A stretch of DNA of 64,000 bases from Ideonella livida (GTDB taxonomy: Bacteria > Pseudomonadota > Gammaproteobacteria > Burkholderiales > Burkholderiaceae_C): the NCBI RefSeq assembly GCF_010499455.1, contig NZ_JAAGOH010000004.1:62001-126000 (forward strand), written 5' to 3'. The position numbers and the translations under genes were made by a program. This document shows, one piece after another, positions 57,241 to 64,000 of the stretch; position 1 is the first letter of the stretch; each line of letters starts with the position of its first letter. Below the pieces are notes generated by a model. It was not told the DNA's origin. It did no database searches and saw only the letters and a list, made by a program, of their open reading frames with translations.

Positions 57241-59154
57241 TCAGCCGGCCACAGGCGTACTCAGTCGCGACTTCACGTCACGCCAGCGCAGGTCCAGCTC
57301 GCGGTAGCGCTGCAGCGCCTGCGGGTCCGATGCGGCCTCCGCCAGGCAGGCAGCCATCTGGGTTTGCAGGGCGCGCTCCATCAGCCAGTCCAGGGCGCGA
57401 CGCAGATCCTGCAAGGTGTCCTCCTGCGCCGGATCGGGCATGGGTAGCGCCCGCCAGTGCTCGGCGATTCCCTCGTCCGCCGCAGCGCTATGCTGCCAGG
57501 CCGCCAGCGGCTGCACACCCGCCTCGGTGATCTGGCGCTCCAGCCACGCCACCACCGGGCCATGCGGCTCAGGCAGATCGTGCAACAAGGCCTGCTCCTC
57601 CGCCGTGAGTTGCTCCCACCACTGGCCATGGGCCAGCAGCATATGCACCACCCGGTCCTGCGGCGATGCGGGCGCCGGCCTACCACCGCGACGCGGCGCG
57701 AGCCGACTTGAAAAGTCGGCACCGCGGGCGAATTGGGCGCCACCACCACTACCGCCACCACTGCGTGAGCCACGGGGGGCGGCAGCCGACGCCTGCACGT
57801 CGCCCATCTCGGTCGGCGCGACAGCCCCACCGGATCGACGCACGGGACCCGCAGGCGATGACCAGAGCTGACTCAGCTCCGCTGCGGGCAGCCCGCCTTG
57901 TTGGGCCAGGTCCAGGAAGAGCTGCCGCTTGAGTGCTCCTTCCGGCAAGGTCTCCCACAAGGGTCGGGCACGCGACAGCATGCGCGCGCGCCCCTCCACG
58001 TCCGACAGGCGGCAGCCTTGGCCCACATGTTCCAGCAGTTGCCGCGACAAGGGCACGGCCTGTTCGATCTGCTCGGCAAATTTCTCATGCCCGTGTTCGC
58101 GGATGAAGCTGTCCGGGTCGTGCTCCGCAGGCAGAAAGAGGAAGGAGAAGCTGCGAACGTCCGTGGCATGCGGCAGCGCTGCCTCCAGCGCCCGGCCCGC
58201 CGCGCGACGCCCCGCCTCATCACCGTCAAAACTGAAAACAATGCGGTCGGTGTACTTGACCAGCTTATGGACGTGGTCCGCAGTGCAGGCCGTCCCCAGG
58301 GTAGCCACCGCATTGGGCTGCCCCCACTGGGCCAGCGCCACCACGTCCATGTAGCCTTCGGTGACGATCACAAAGCCCTTTTCACGCATGGCTTGCCGCG
58401 CCTCGAAGAGCCCATAAAGCTCCCGCCCCTTGACGAAGAGCGGTGTCTCCGGCGAATTGAGGTACTTGGGCTCACCTTGGTCCAGCACCCGCCCTCCAAA
58501 TCCGATGACATCCCCCTTCACATCTCGGATAGGAAACATGATGCGGTCGCGGAAACGGTCATAGCGCCGCCCGTTGTCCTGGTCATCCTCAGCCCGGATG
58601 ACCAGCCCCGCCTCCACCAGCAGAGGGTCGTCGTAGCTGGGAAAGGCGCTGGCCAGGCTGCGCCAGCCCGCTGGTGCATAGCCCAGTCCGAAAGTTTGGG
58701 CGATCTCGCCGGTCAGGCCCCGACGCTTGAGATAGGCCACAGCGCCAGCGGCGCCGCGCAATTGTTTGCGGTAATGGTCGGCCGCCCGGGCCAGCACATC
58801 CTTCAGCGAGGTGCGCTGCTGCCGCTGCGCGTCCTCCTGCGCCTTCTGCGCGGGGGACTGGACCTCGCGGGGCACCACCAGACCCGCCTGCTGCGCCAGA
58901 TCCTCCACGGCCTCCGTGAAGCTCACCCCCAGGTGTTCGGAGAGGAAGCGGATCGCATCACCGTGCACACCGCACCCGAAACAGTGATAAGTCTGCCGGG
59001 AGGGGCTGACGATGAAGCTGGGGCTCTTCTCGCCGTGAAAAGGGCAGAGGCCCTTGTGGTTGATGCCGGCCTTTTTGAGCTCGACATGCCGCCCGACCAC
59101 ATTGACGATGTCCGTGCGGGCGAGCAGATCTTGGATGAAGCTATGGGGGATCAC
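57241..59154 (-). CDS. dnaG: DNA primase
   Basis: A 637-residue primase. The zinc-binding domain is CPFHGEKSPSFIVSPS with HCFGC (CX2H...CX2C, about 37-61). The TOPRIM core holds VTEGYMDVVALAQWG and SFDGDEAGRRAAGR. A Gly/Ser/Arg-rich linker near 440-490 leads to the C-terminal DnaB-binding helices. The start is GTG at 59154. It lies upstream of rpoD on the same strand. Confidence 0.97.
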   Translation of the reverse strand: MIPHSFIQDLLARTDIVNVVGRHVELKKAGINHKGLCPFHGEKSPSFIVSPSRQTYHCFGCGVHGDAIRFLSEHLGVSFTEAVEDLAQQAGLVVPREVQSPAQKAQEDAQRQQRTSLKDVLARAADHYRKQLRGAAGAVAYLKRRGLTGEIAQTFGLGYAPAGWRSLASAFPSYDDPLLVEAGLVIRAEDDQDNGRRYDRFRDRIMFPIRDVKGDVIGFGGRVLDQGEPKYLNSPETPLFVKGRELYGLFEARQAMREKGFVIVTEGYMDVVALAQWGQPNAVATLGTACTADHVHKLVKYTDRIVFSFDGDEAGRRAAGRALEAALPHATDVRSFSFLFLPAEHDPDSFIREHGHEKFAEQIEQAVPLSRQLLEHVGQGCRLSDVEGRARMLSRARPLWETLPEGALKRQLFLDLAQQGGLPAAELSQLWSSPAGPVRRSGGAVAPTEMGDVQASAAAPRGSRSGGGSGGGAQFARGADFSSRLAPRRGGRPAPASPQDRVVHMLLAHGQWWEQLTAEEQALLHDLPEPHGPVVAWLERQITEAGVQPLAAWQHSAAADEGIAEHWRALPMPDPAQEDTLQDLRRALDWLMERALQTQMAACLAEAASDPQALQRYRELDLRWRDVKSRLSTPVAG

Positions 59155-59238
59155 GCGGCCGGAGTCTAAGGCATGGGCAGACAGCGGAGGATGCCAGGAC
59201 AGCTCGAGCGCCAGGCAGATCGAAACGCCAGAAAATGC

Positions 59239-59272
59239 AAAAAGGGAGCCAAAGCTCCCTTTTCAATTTTTT
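59239..59272. terminator. Bidirectional terminator between the H-NS-like gene and dnaG
   Basis: AAAAGGGAGC-CAAA-GCTCCCTTTT (59240-59263) is flanked by A-rich and T-rich runs on both sides. On the minus strand it ends the H-NS-like transcript 65 bases past its stop, insulating dnaG. Confidence 0.9.
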
Positions 59273-59327
59273 CTGCGCCAAGCCGGCTTGCGGCCTTCTG
59301 CAGGCGGACTGGGACTCCCCAGCGGGC

Positions 59328-59633
59328 TCAAATGGCGAAGTCTTCCAGCGCCTTGCCCTCGGCCAGGGCGGCAGCCAGCCACTTCGGCTTCAGGCCACGC
59401 CCCGTCCAAGTTTCTCCGGAAGCCGGATTGCGATACTTGGCCGCCACTTTCTTGGCGCCTTCCGGCTTTTGCGGGATGGTGGCTTTGCCAACCAGGTCAG
59501 CGGCAGTCAGGCCATATTCACCCATCAGGGCTTTCACCTTGGCGATGGCATCCGCACGTGCGGCGCGCTGTGCTTCGGCAATCTGCTTCTCGAGAGCCGC
59601 TTTTTGGGCGAGCAGTTCTTGAATGTTGGTCAT
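59328..59633 (-). CDS. H-NS family nucleoid-associated protein
   Basis: A 101-residue H-NS/BpH3-type protein. The N-terminal half is a coiled coil for oligomers (LLAQKAALEKQIAEAQRAAR). The C-terminal DNA-binding domain reads YRNPASGETWTGRGLKPKWL, with the AT-hook-like GRG core used to silence AT-rich DNA. A GGAG site precedes the ATG. It has its own promoter and terminator, so it is a single-gene unit. Confidence 0.93.
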   Translation of the reverse strand: MTNIQELLAQKAALEKQIAEAQRAARADAIAKVKALMGEYGLTAADLVGKATIPQKPEGAKKVAAKYRNPASGETWTGRGLKPKWLAAALAEGKALEDFAI

Positions 59634-59668
59634 CAGTTACTCCGGTCTGATCGGGAAAACGTGGCGCG

Positions 59669-59696
59669 ATGATACGCGAAAATCAACGTGCGCCAA
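59669..59696 (-). promoter_or_regulatory. Promoter of the H-NS-like gene
   Basis: On the minus strand the -35 box TTGGCG (59691-59696) and the -10 box TATCAT (59669-59674) are 16 bases apart. The start point would lie about 30 bases before the ATG. Confidence 0.5.
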
Positions 59697-59736
59697 GTAC
59701 ATTCAAATGCAAGGCCGGAGTAAACACGTCCCGGCT

Positions 59737-60009
59737 TCAGGCCGAGGGCGGCACAAAGCCGGTCGGCTGATCGGCTTGACCACCAAAGAGGAATTGCTCC
59801 ATCTGGCGGGCCAGGTACTGACGGGCGCGCGCATCGGCCAAATTCAGGCGGTTTTCATTGACGAGCATGGTCTGGTGCCGCTTCCACACCTCGAAGGCTT
59901 CTTGGCTGATGTGGTCGTAGATGCGCTTGCCCAACTCGCCGGGGTAAGGCGCAAAAGTCAGGCCTTCGGCATCCTTTTTCAGATAGGTGCAATAGATCGT
60001 GCGCGCCAT
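59737..60009 (-). CDS. Probable Fe(2+)-trafficking protein (YggX family)
   Basis: A 90-residue member of the YggX family. It opens [17 protein letters not shown] with the conserved Cys7 and contains [20 protein letters not shown] and [20 protein letters not shown]. The family protects iron-sulfur clusters from oxidation and may help iron delivery. An AAGGAG site precedes the ATG. It follows argA by 56 bases on the same strand. Confidence 0.95.
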   Translation of the reverse strand: MARTIYCTYLKKDAEGLTFAPYPGELGKRIYDHISQEAFEVWKRHQTMLVNENRLNLADARARQYLARQMEQFLFGGQADQPTGFVPPSA

Positions 60010-60065
60010 GGTGGTGCTCCTTGAAAAGGGGATCGGCAGGAATGGGGCCGGGCCGTCCGGCTCGC

Positions 60066-61412
60066 TCAGCCCAGGCGCTTGACCAGCACCTGGGAGCGTC
60101 TGTCCCAGTTGTATTTGCGCTTACGCGCCTCGGGCAACCAATCGGGCTCGACCTGCACGAAACCGCGCTTGATGAACCAGTGCATGGTGCGGGTGGTGAG
60201 CACGAACACACTGCTCAAACCCATGGCGCGTGCGCGCTGCTCCACGTGCTTGAGTATGCGGTCACCGTCCCCTTGGCCCTGCACACTCGCCGAGACGGTC
60301 AAGGCGGCCATTTCGCCGGTGCGCGCCTCAGGGTAGGGATGCAGGGCCGCGCAGCCGAAGATCACGCCGTCGTGCTCGATCACCGTGTAGTGGTGAATCT
60401 CGCGCTCAATTTCATTGCGGTCACGCTTGACCAGCGTACCGTCGCGCTCGAAAGGCTCAATCAACTGCAAGATGCCGCCAACGTCGTCGGCGTCGGCCTC
60501 CCGCAGGCTTTCCAGTTTCTCGTCAACCACCATGGTGCCGATGCCATCATGGGTGAAGACCTCCATGAGCAGTGCCCCATCGACTGCGAACGGCAGTATG
60601 TGGGAACGCTCCACGCCACCCGCACAGGCCCGCACGCAATAGCGGAGATAAAAACCCGTGTCCGCCGGAGAAGAGGCTTCAGGAAGTTGGGCCAGCAGAC
60701 GCTCAGCATCAGCCAAGGCAAGTTCCGTGTCGATGGGGCTCTCGGGATCTTCGAGGCTTTCGCGTATGCCAGCGACCTCGGTCAGGAACAGGAGCTTGTC
60801 GGCCTGCAAGGCAATGGCGGTGGAGGTGGCCACGTCCTCCATGGACAGGTTGAAGGCCTCGCCCGTGGGAGAAAAGCCGAACGGCGACAACAGCACCAGA
60901 GCGCCCCCGTCCATCGCCATCCGAATACCTGCCGCGTCCACCTTGCGCACCACACCCGAGTGCATCATGTCGACACCCTCGACGATACCCACCGGGCGCG
61001 CCGTGAGGAAGTTGCCTGACACGACGCGGACGGTGGCATTGGCCATCGGGGTGTTGGGCAGCCCCTGGGAAAACGCCGCCTCAATCTCGAAGCGCAACTG
61101 GCCTGCCGCCTCCTGGGCGCAATCGAGCGCCACCGAGTCGGTAATGCGCATGCCCTTGTGAAAGCGGGAGACGTGGCCTTTGGCCCGCAATTGCTCGGTG
61201 ACCTGGGGACGGAAACCATGTACCAAGGCGATGCGCACGCCCATGGCCTGCAGGATCGCCAAGTCTTGAACAAAGGCATTGAGTTTGCCTGCCTCGATCA
61301 TTTCCCCTGTGATACCCACCACGAAGGTCTTGCCGCGATAGGCGTGAATGTGGGGTGCCACGGCGCGGAACCAGGGCACAAAGGTATGGGGGAAAACGAC
61401 ATCCATGGACAT
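60066..61412 (-). CDS. argA: N-acetylglutamate synthase
   Basis: A 448-residue enzyme for the first step of arginine synthesis. An amino-acid-kinase-like regulatory domain (about 25-280, with [14 protein letters not shown] and [10 protein letters not shown]) is followed by a GNAT domain with [20 protein letters not shown] as the acetyl-CoA region. ATG 61412 (MSMDVVFPH) is used; ATG 61406 and ATG 61424 are close alternatives. It is divergent from a TIGR03790-type gene. Confidence 0.94.
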   Translation of the reverse strand: MSMDVVFPHTFVPWFRAVAPHIHAYRGKTFVVGITGEMIEAGKLNAFVQDLAILQAMGVRIALVHGFRPQVTEQLRAKGHVSRFHKGMRITDSVALDCAQEAAGQLRFEIEAAFSQGLPNTPMANATVRVVSGNFLTARPVGIVEGVDMMHSGVVRKVDAAGIRMAMDGGALVLLSPFGFSPTGEAFNLSMEDVATSTAIALQADKLLFLTEVAGIRESLEDPESPIDTELALADAERLLAQLPEASSPADTGFYLRYCVRACAGGVERSHILPFAVDGALLMEVFTHDGIGTMVVDEKLESLREADADDVGGILQLIEPFERDGTLVKRDRNEIEREIHHYTVIEHDGVIFGCAALHPYPEARTGEMAALTVSASVQGQGDGDRILKHVEQRARAMGLSSVFVLTTRTMHWFIKRGFVQVEPDWLPEARKRKYNWDRRSQVLVKRLG

Positions 61413-61491
61413 GACGGGGCGCATTGTGCCCCAGGCCCGCGCCGCGGGTACACAGGCAGGAAATGCCGCAGGTCGTATGCTGGCACCCGTC

Positions 61492-62718
61492 ATGTCCATA
61501 TGCTTGCCTCCACATGCATCCGGCCGCCGGCCCGGCCCTCTGGCGCTGTGTCGCCTTGCCGTGGCGCTGGCACTTCTGGGGTCAACCGCCTGGGCGCAAA
61601 CGCCGCAGGCTGGGACTGCGGATCAGGCACCTGCTGGCCTGACTTGGCGCCCGGGCTCGCCTTCGGCGGGCCACCTGACGGCCGCGCAGTTAGGCGTGGT
61701 GATCAACCAGTCGGACCCGGTGTCGGTCGCGGTGGGGGAGGCATATGTCAGGCGCCGGGGCATTCCCGCTGGACAGGTGCTGCGTGTCGAGTTGCCGGAT
61801 CAACCCGAGTTATCCCCGGCCGACCTCGGGTCCCTGCAAGCGGGCATAGCCGCACAGATGGGACCGCAGGTACAGGCACTGCTGCTGGTGTGGCGACGGC
61901 CCTATGCGGTGGCCTGCCACAGCATCACCAGCGCAATCACCCTGGGCTCCGATCCCGCGCTGTGCGCCCCCAAGGGGGAAATCTGCCGCCCTGGGCGACC
62001 GCACGCTTACTACAACAGCCACACCGCCATGCCCTTCAGCTTGCTGGGAATCCGGCCGTCCATGCTCCTGCCGGCACGCAGCATTGCGCAAGGGCTGGCC
62101 CTGGTGGAGAGGGGCGTCTTGGCCGACGGGCAGCTCCCCACGGAGGCAAGGCCGACCCCCACCCCGGTGGCCTGGTTTGAGCCGACGACGGATGCCGCCC
62201 GCAATGTACGCGCCGTGAGGTTTCCTCCCCCCGGCATGGCAGGAGAGGTGGAGGTTCGTGTGCAGCCAGCGGCGCAAGGTCGCCCAGGGCCTTTGTTGCT
62301 CTACCAGACAGGCACGGTGAGGGTGCAGGATCCAGGCGGACTGGACTTTCTGCCAGGCGCGGTTGCGGACCACCTCACTTCATTTGGCGGACACCTGGAC
62401 GGCGCGGGTCAGATGACGGCACTGGAGTGGCTGGAGGCGGGGGCCACCGCTTCAGCGGGAACGGTAAGCGAGCCCTGCAACTATCCGCAGAAATTTCCTG
62501 ACCCGCAGGTCGTCCTGCAGCGTCTGCTGCTGGGAGAAACGGTGCTGGAAGCCTACTGGAAAAGTGTCATGTGGCCCGCCCAGACGCTGCTGGTGGGCGA
62601 CCCGCTCGCCCGTCCGCTGGCCGCTGCGCCCAGGCGCTGGGCGGCCGCGGCAACGACCAAGCCCCAGGGGCCGGCGCTCCATGCGCCAGAGGACGGCCCG
62701 AAGGCCGGCGATAATTGA
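61492..62718 (+). CDS. TIGR03790 family exported protein
   Basis: A 408-residue protein with a signal peptide (hydrophobic core LCRLAVALALLG, cleavage near STAWAQ). The mature part has VVINQSDPVSVAVGEAYVRR, RRGIPAGQVLRVELP, YYNSHTAMPFS and CNYPQKFPDPQV, and ends with VLEAYWKSVMWPAQTLLVGD. This is the pattern I recall for TIGR03790, a family of unknown function found in many bacteria. Start codons at 61477 and 61492 are both possible. It is divergent from argA and not linked to any known pathway. Confidence 0.78.
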   Translation: MSICLPPHASGRRPGPLALCRLAVALALLGSTAWAQTPQAGTADQAPAGLTWRPGSPSAGHLTAAQLGVVINQSDPVSVAVGEAYVRRRGIPAGQVLRVELPDQPELSPADLGSLQAGIAAQMGPQVQALLLVWRRPYAVACHSITSAITLGSDPALCAPKGEICRPGRPHAYYNSHTAMPFSLLGIRPSMLLPARSIAQGLALVERGVLADGQLPTEARPTPTPVAWFEPTTDAARNVRAVRFPPPGMAGEVEVRVQPAAQGRPGPLLLYQTGTVRVQDPGGLDFLPGAVADHLTSFGGHLDGAGQMTALEWLEAGATASAGTVSEPCNYPQKFPDPQVVLQRLLLGETVLEAYWKSVMWPAQTLLVGDPLARPLAAAPRRWAAAATTKPQGPALHAPEDGPKAGDN

Positions 62719-62868
62719 GGGTCTCGCCGTGACGCACCCCCTCTAACGCGCGTTTGCGGCCGTCTCCGCCTGGTCGGCGCCCCATCCGGGCCGTCGAGCG
62801 GCGACCGGAACCTTCCTCGGGTGGCGCCCTGCGGGCACATCCGATCACACCAACACAGGACCCCCTTC

Positions 62869-64000
62869 ATGGCGCAATACGTCTTCACCATGAACCGCGT
62901 CGGCAAGACCGTGCCGCCGAAGCGTCAGATCCTCAAGGACATCTCTTTGTCCTTCTTCCCCGGCGCCAAGATCGGCGTGCTGGGCCTCAACGGTTCGGGC
63001 AAGTCCACGCTGCTCAAGATCATGGCCGGTCTGGACAAGGACATCGAGGGCGAGGCCACGCCCATGCCCGGCCTGAAGATCGGCTACCTGCCCCAGGAGC
63101 CCCAGCTCGATGCCAGCCAGACGGTGCGTCAGGCGGTGGAGGAAGGCTTGGGCGGCGCCATGGCTGCTCAGAAGCGGCTGGAAGAGGTTTATGCCGCTTA
63201 CGCCGAGCCGGATGCGGACTTTGACGCCCTGGCCGCCGAGCAGGCCGAACTGGAAGCGATCATCGCCACAGCTGGCGGCGAAAACACCGATCACCTGCTG
63301 GAGATCGCGGCCGATGCGCTGCGCCTGCCGCCCTGGGAGGCCAAGATCGGCCCGCTCTCCGGCGGGGAAAAGCGCCGCGTGGCCCTGTGCCGACTGCTGC
63401 TGTCCAAGCCTGACATGCTGCTGCTCGACGAACCCACCAACCACTTGGACGCCGAGTCGGTGGAATGGCTCGAGCAGTTCCTCAAGCGCTTCTCCGGCAC
63501 CGTGGTGGCCATCACCCACGACCGCTACTTCCTGGACAACGCCGCCGAGTGGATCCTGGAACTGGACCGCGGCTACGGGCACCCCTACAAGGGCAACTAC
63601 ACCGACTGGCTGGACGCCAAGGAACGTCGCCTGGAAGCCGAGCAGAAGTCGGAAGACGCTCGCGCCAAGGCCCTGAAGCAGGAGCTGGAGTGGGTGCGCA
63701 AGAACGCCAAGGGCCGCCAGGCCAAGAGCAAGGCGCGTCTGGCCCGCTTCGAGGAACTGAGCGACGTCGAGTACCAGAAGCGCAACGAGACCAACGAGAT
63801 CTTCATTCCCGTGGCAGAGCGCCTGGGCAACGAAGTCATCGAGTTCAAGAACGTCTCCAAGAGCTTCGGCGACCGTGTGCTGATCGACGACCTGTCGTTC
63901 AAGGTGCCGGCCGGCGCCATCGTGGGCATCATCGGCCCCAACGGCGCGGGCAAGTCCACCCTGTTCCGCATGATCCAGGGCGTAGAGCAGCCCGATTCGG
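62869..64000 (+). CDS. ettA: Energy-dependent translational throttle protein EttA, 3' end outside the window
   Basis: The first 377 residues of a soluble ABC-F ATPase that gates the first elongation step on the ribosome according to ATP/ADP level. The first Walker A is GLNGSGKSTLL (about 40-50), then GPLSGGEKRRVALCRLLLS and LLDEPTNHLDAES. The linker arm RAKALKQELEWVRKNAKGRQ is the P-site-tRNA-interaction region. The second Walker A, GPNGAGKSTLF, comes just before the window edge. An AGGA site precedes the ATG. Confidence 0.95.
   Translation, partial: MAQYVFTMNRVGKTVPPKRQILKDISLSFFPGAKIGVLGLNGSGKSTLLKIMAGLDKDIEGEATPMPGLKIGYLPQEPQLDASQTVRQAVEEGLGGAMAAQKRLEEVYAAYAEPDADFDALAAEQAELEAIIATAGGENTDHLLEIAADALRLPPWEAKIGPLSGGEKRRVALCRLLLSKPDMLLLDEPTNHLDAESVEWLEQFLKRFSGTVVAITHDRYFLDNAAEWILELDRGYGHPYKGNYTDWLDAKERRLEAEQKSEDARAKALKQELEWVRKNAKGRQAKSKARLARFEELSDVEYQKRNETNEIFIPVAERLGNEVIEFKNVSKSFGDRVLIDDLSFKVPAGAIVGIIGPNGAGKSTLFRMIQGVEQPDS

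Overview
The window is a 64 kb stretch of a high-GC chromosome from a betaproteobacterium of the order Burkholderiales. The Rubrivivax/Leptothrix/Ideonella/Roseateles side of the order is the most likely placement, but that is an inference from memory of gene content and order. The supporting signs are the rpsF-priB-rpsR-rplI-dnaB string, ppsR divergent from ppsA, envZ/ompR, grpE-dnaK-dnaJ behind hemH-hslR, dnaG-rpoD, a small H-NS-like protein, and a 3-hydroxybutyrate dehydrogenase that fits polyhydroxybutyrate turnover. Nearly all of the sequence is ordinary core genome. I see no insertion sequence, prophage, CRISPR array, rRNA or attachment site, and one tRNA.

Region by region. 1-7556 is a polyamine uptake and catabolism cluster on the minus strand (puuB, puuD, puuA, spuC-type transaminase, potF, potA), with an Lrp/AsnC regulator divergent from it. 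7592-12062 holds a hemerythrin-like protein, isocitrate lyase behind an AT-rich control region with palindromes, a small conserved unknown, and an ammonium transporter with a good sigma-54 promoter. 12063-16016 holds an iron alcohol dehydrogenase, an HSL-type esterase, a thioesterase-acetyltransferase fusion and an NRDE protein. 16026-21009 is ygfZ divergent from mltG-tmk-holB-pilZ-tatD. 21193-25590 holds a small unknown, tRNA-Arg(TCT), a larger unknown, an acyl-CoA dehydrogenase/aminoglycoside-phosphotransferase-like pair, and a Crp-family regulator divergent from icd.

25788-34983 holds icd, mfd, an IspD protein with an added C-terminal VOC (glyoxalase-fold) domain, ispF, and envZ/ompR. 34984-43562 holds bdhA, an alpha/beta hydrolase coupled to relA, a prolyl-4-hydroxylase-like dioxygenase, and ppsR/ppsA. 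43711-48066 is the ribosomal protein/replicative helicase string followed by a radical SAM gene with a near-perfect LexA box over its promoter. 48102-57240 is the chaperone operon, hslR/hemH, a cyclase-FHA fusion and rpoD. 57241-64000 holds dnaG, an H-NS-like gene, the YggX-type iron protein, argA, a TIGR03790-type exported protein and the start of ettA.

The genes work together in recognisable modules: polyamine nitrogen salvage and ammonium uptake; glyoxylate-shunt/TCA branch control (aceA, icd, ppsA); the MEP isoprenoid steps IspD and IspF; and replication, transcription and stress machinery. No wholly new multi-gene system stands out. The best leads are the SOS-controlled radical SAM gene at 46800, the IspD-VOC fusion at 31005, the cyclase-FHA fusion at 53684, and operators read directly from the sequence upstream of aceA, amt, ompR and the polyamine genes.
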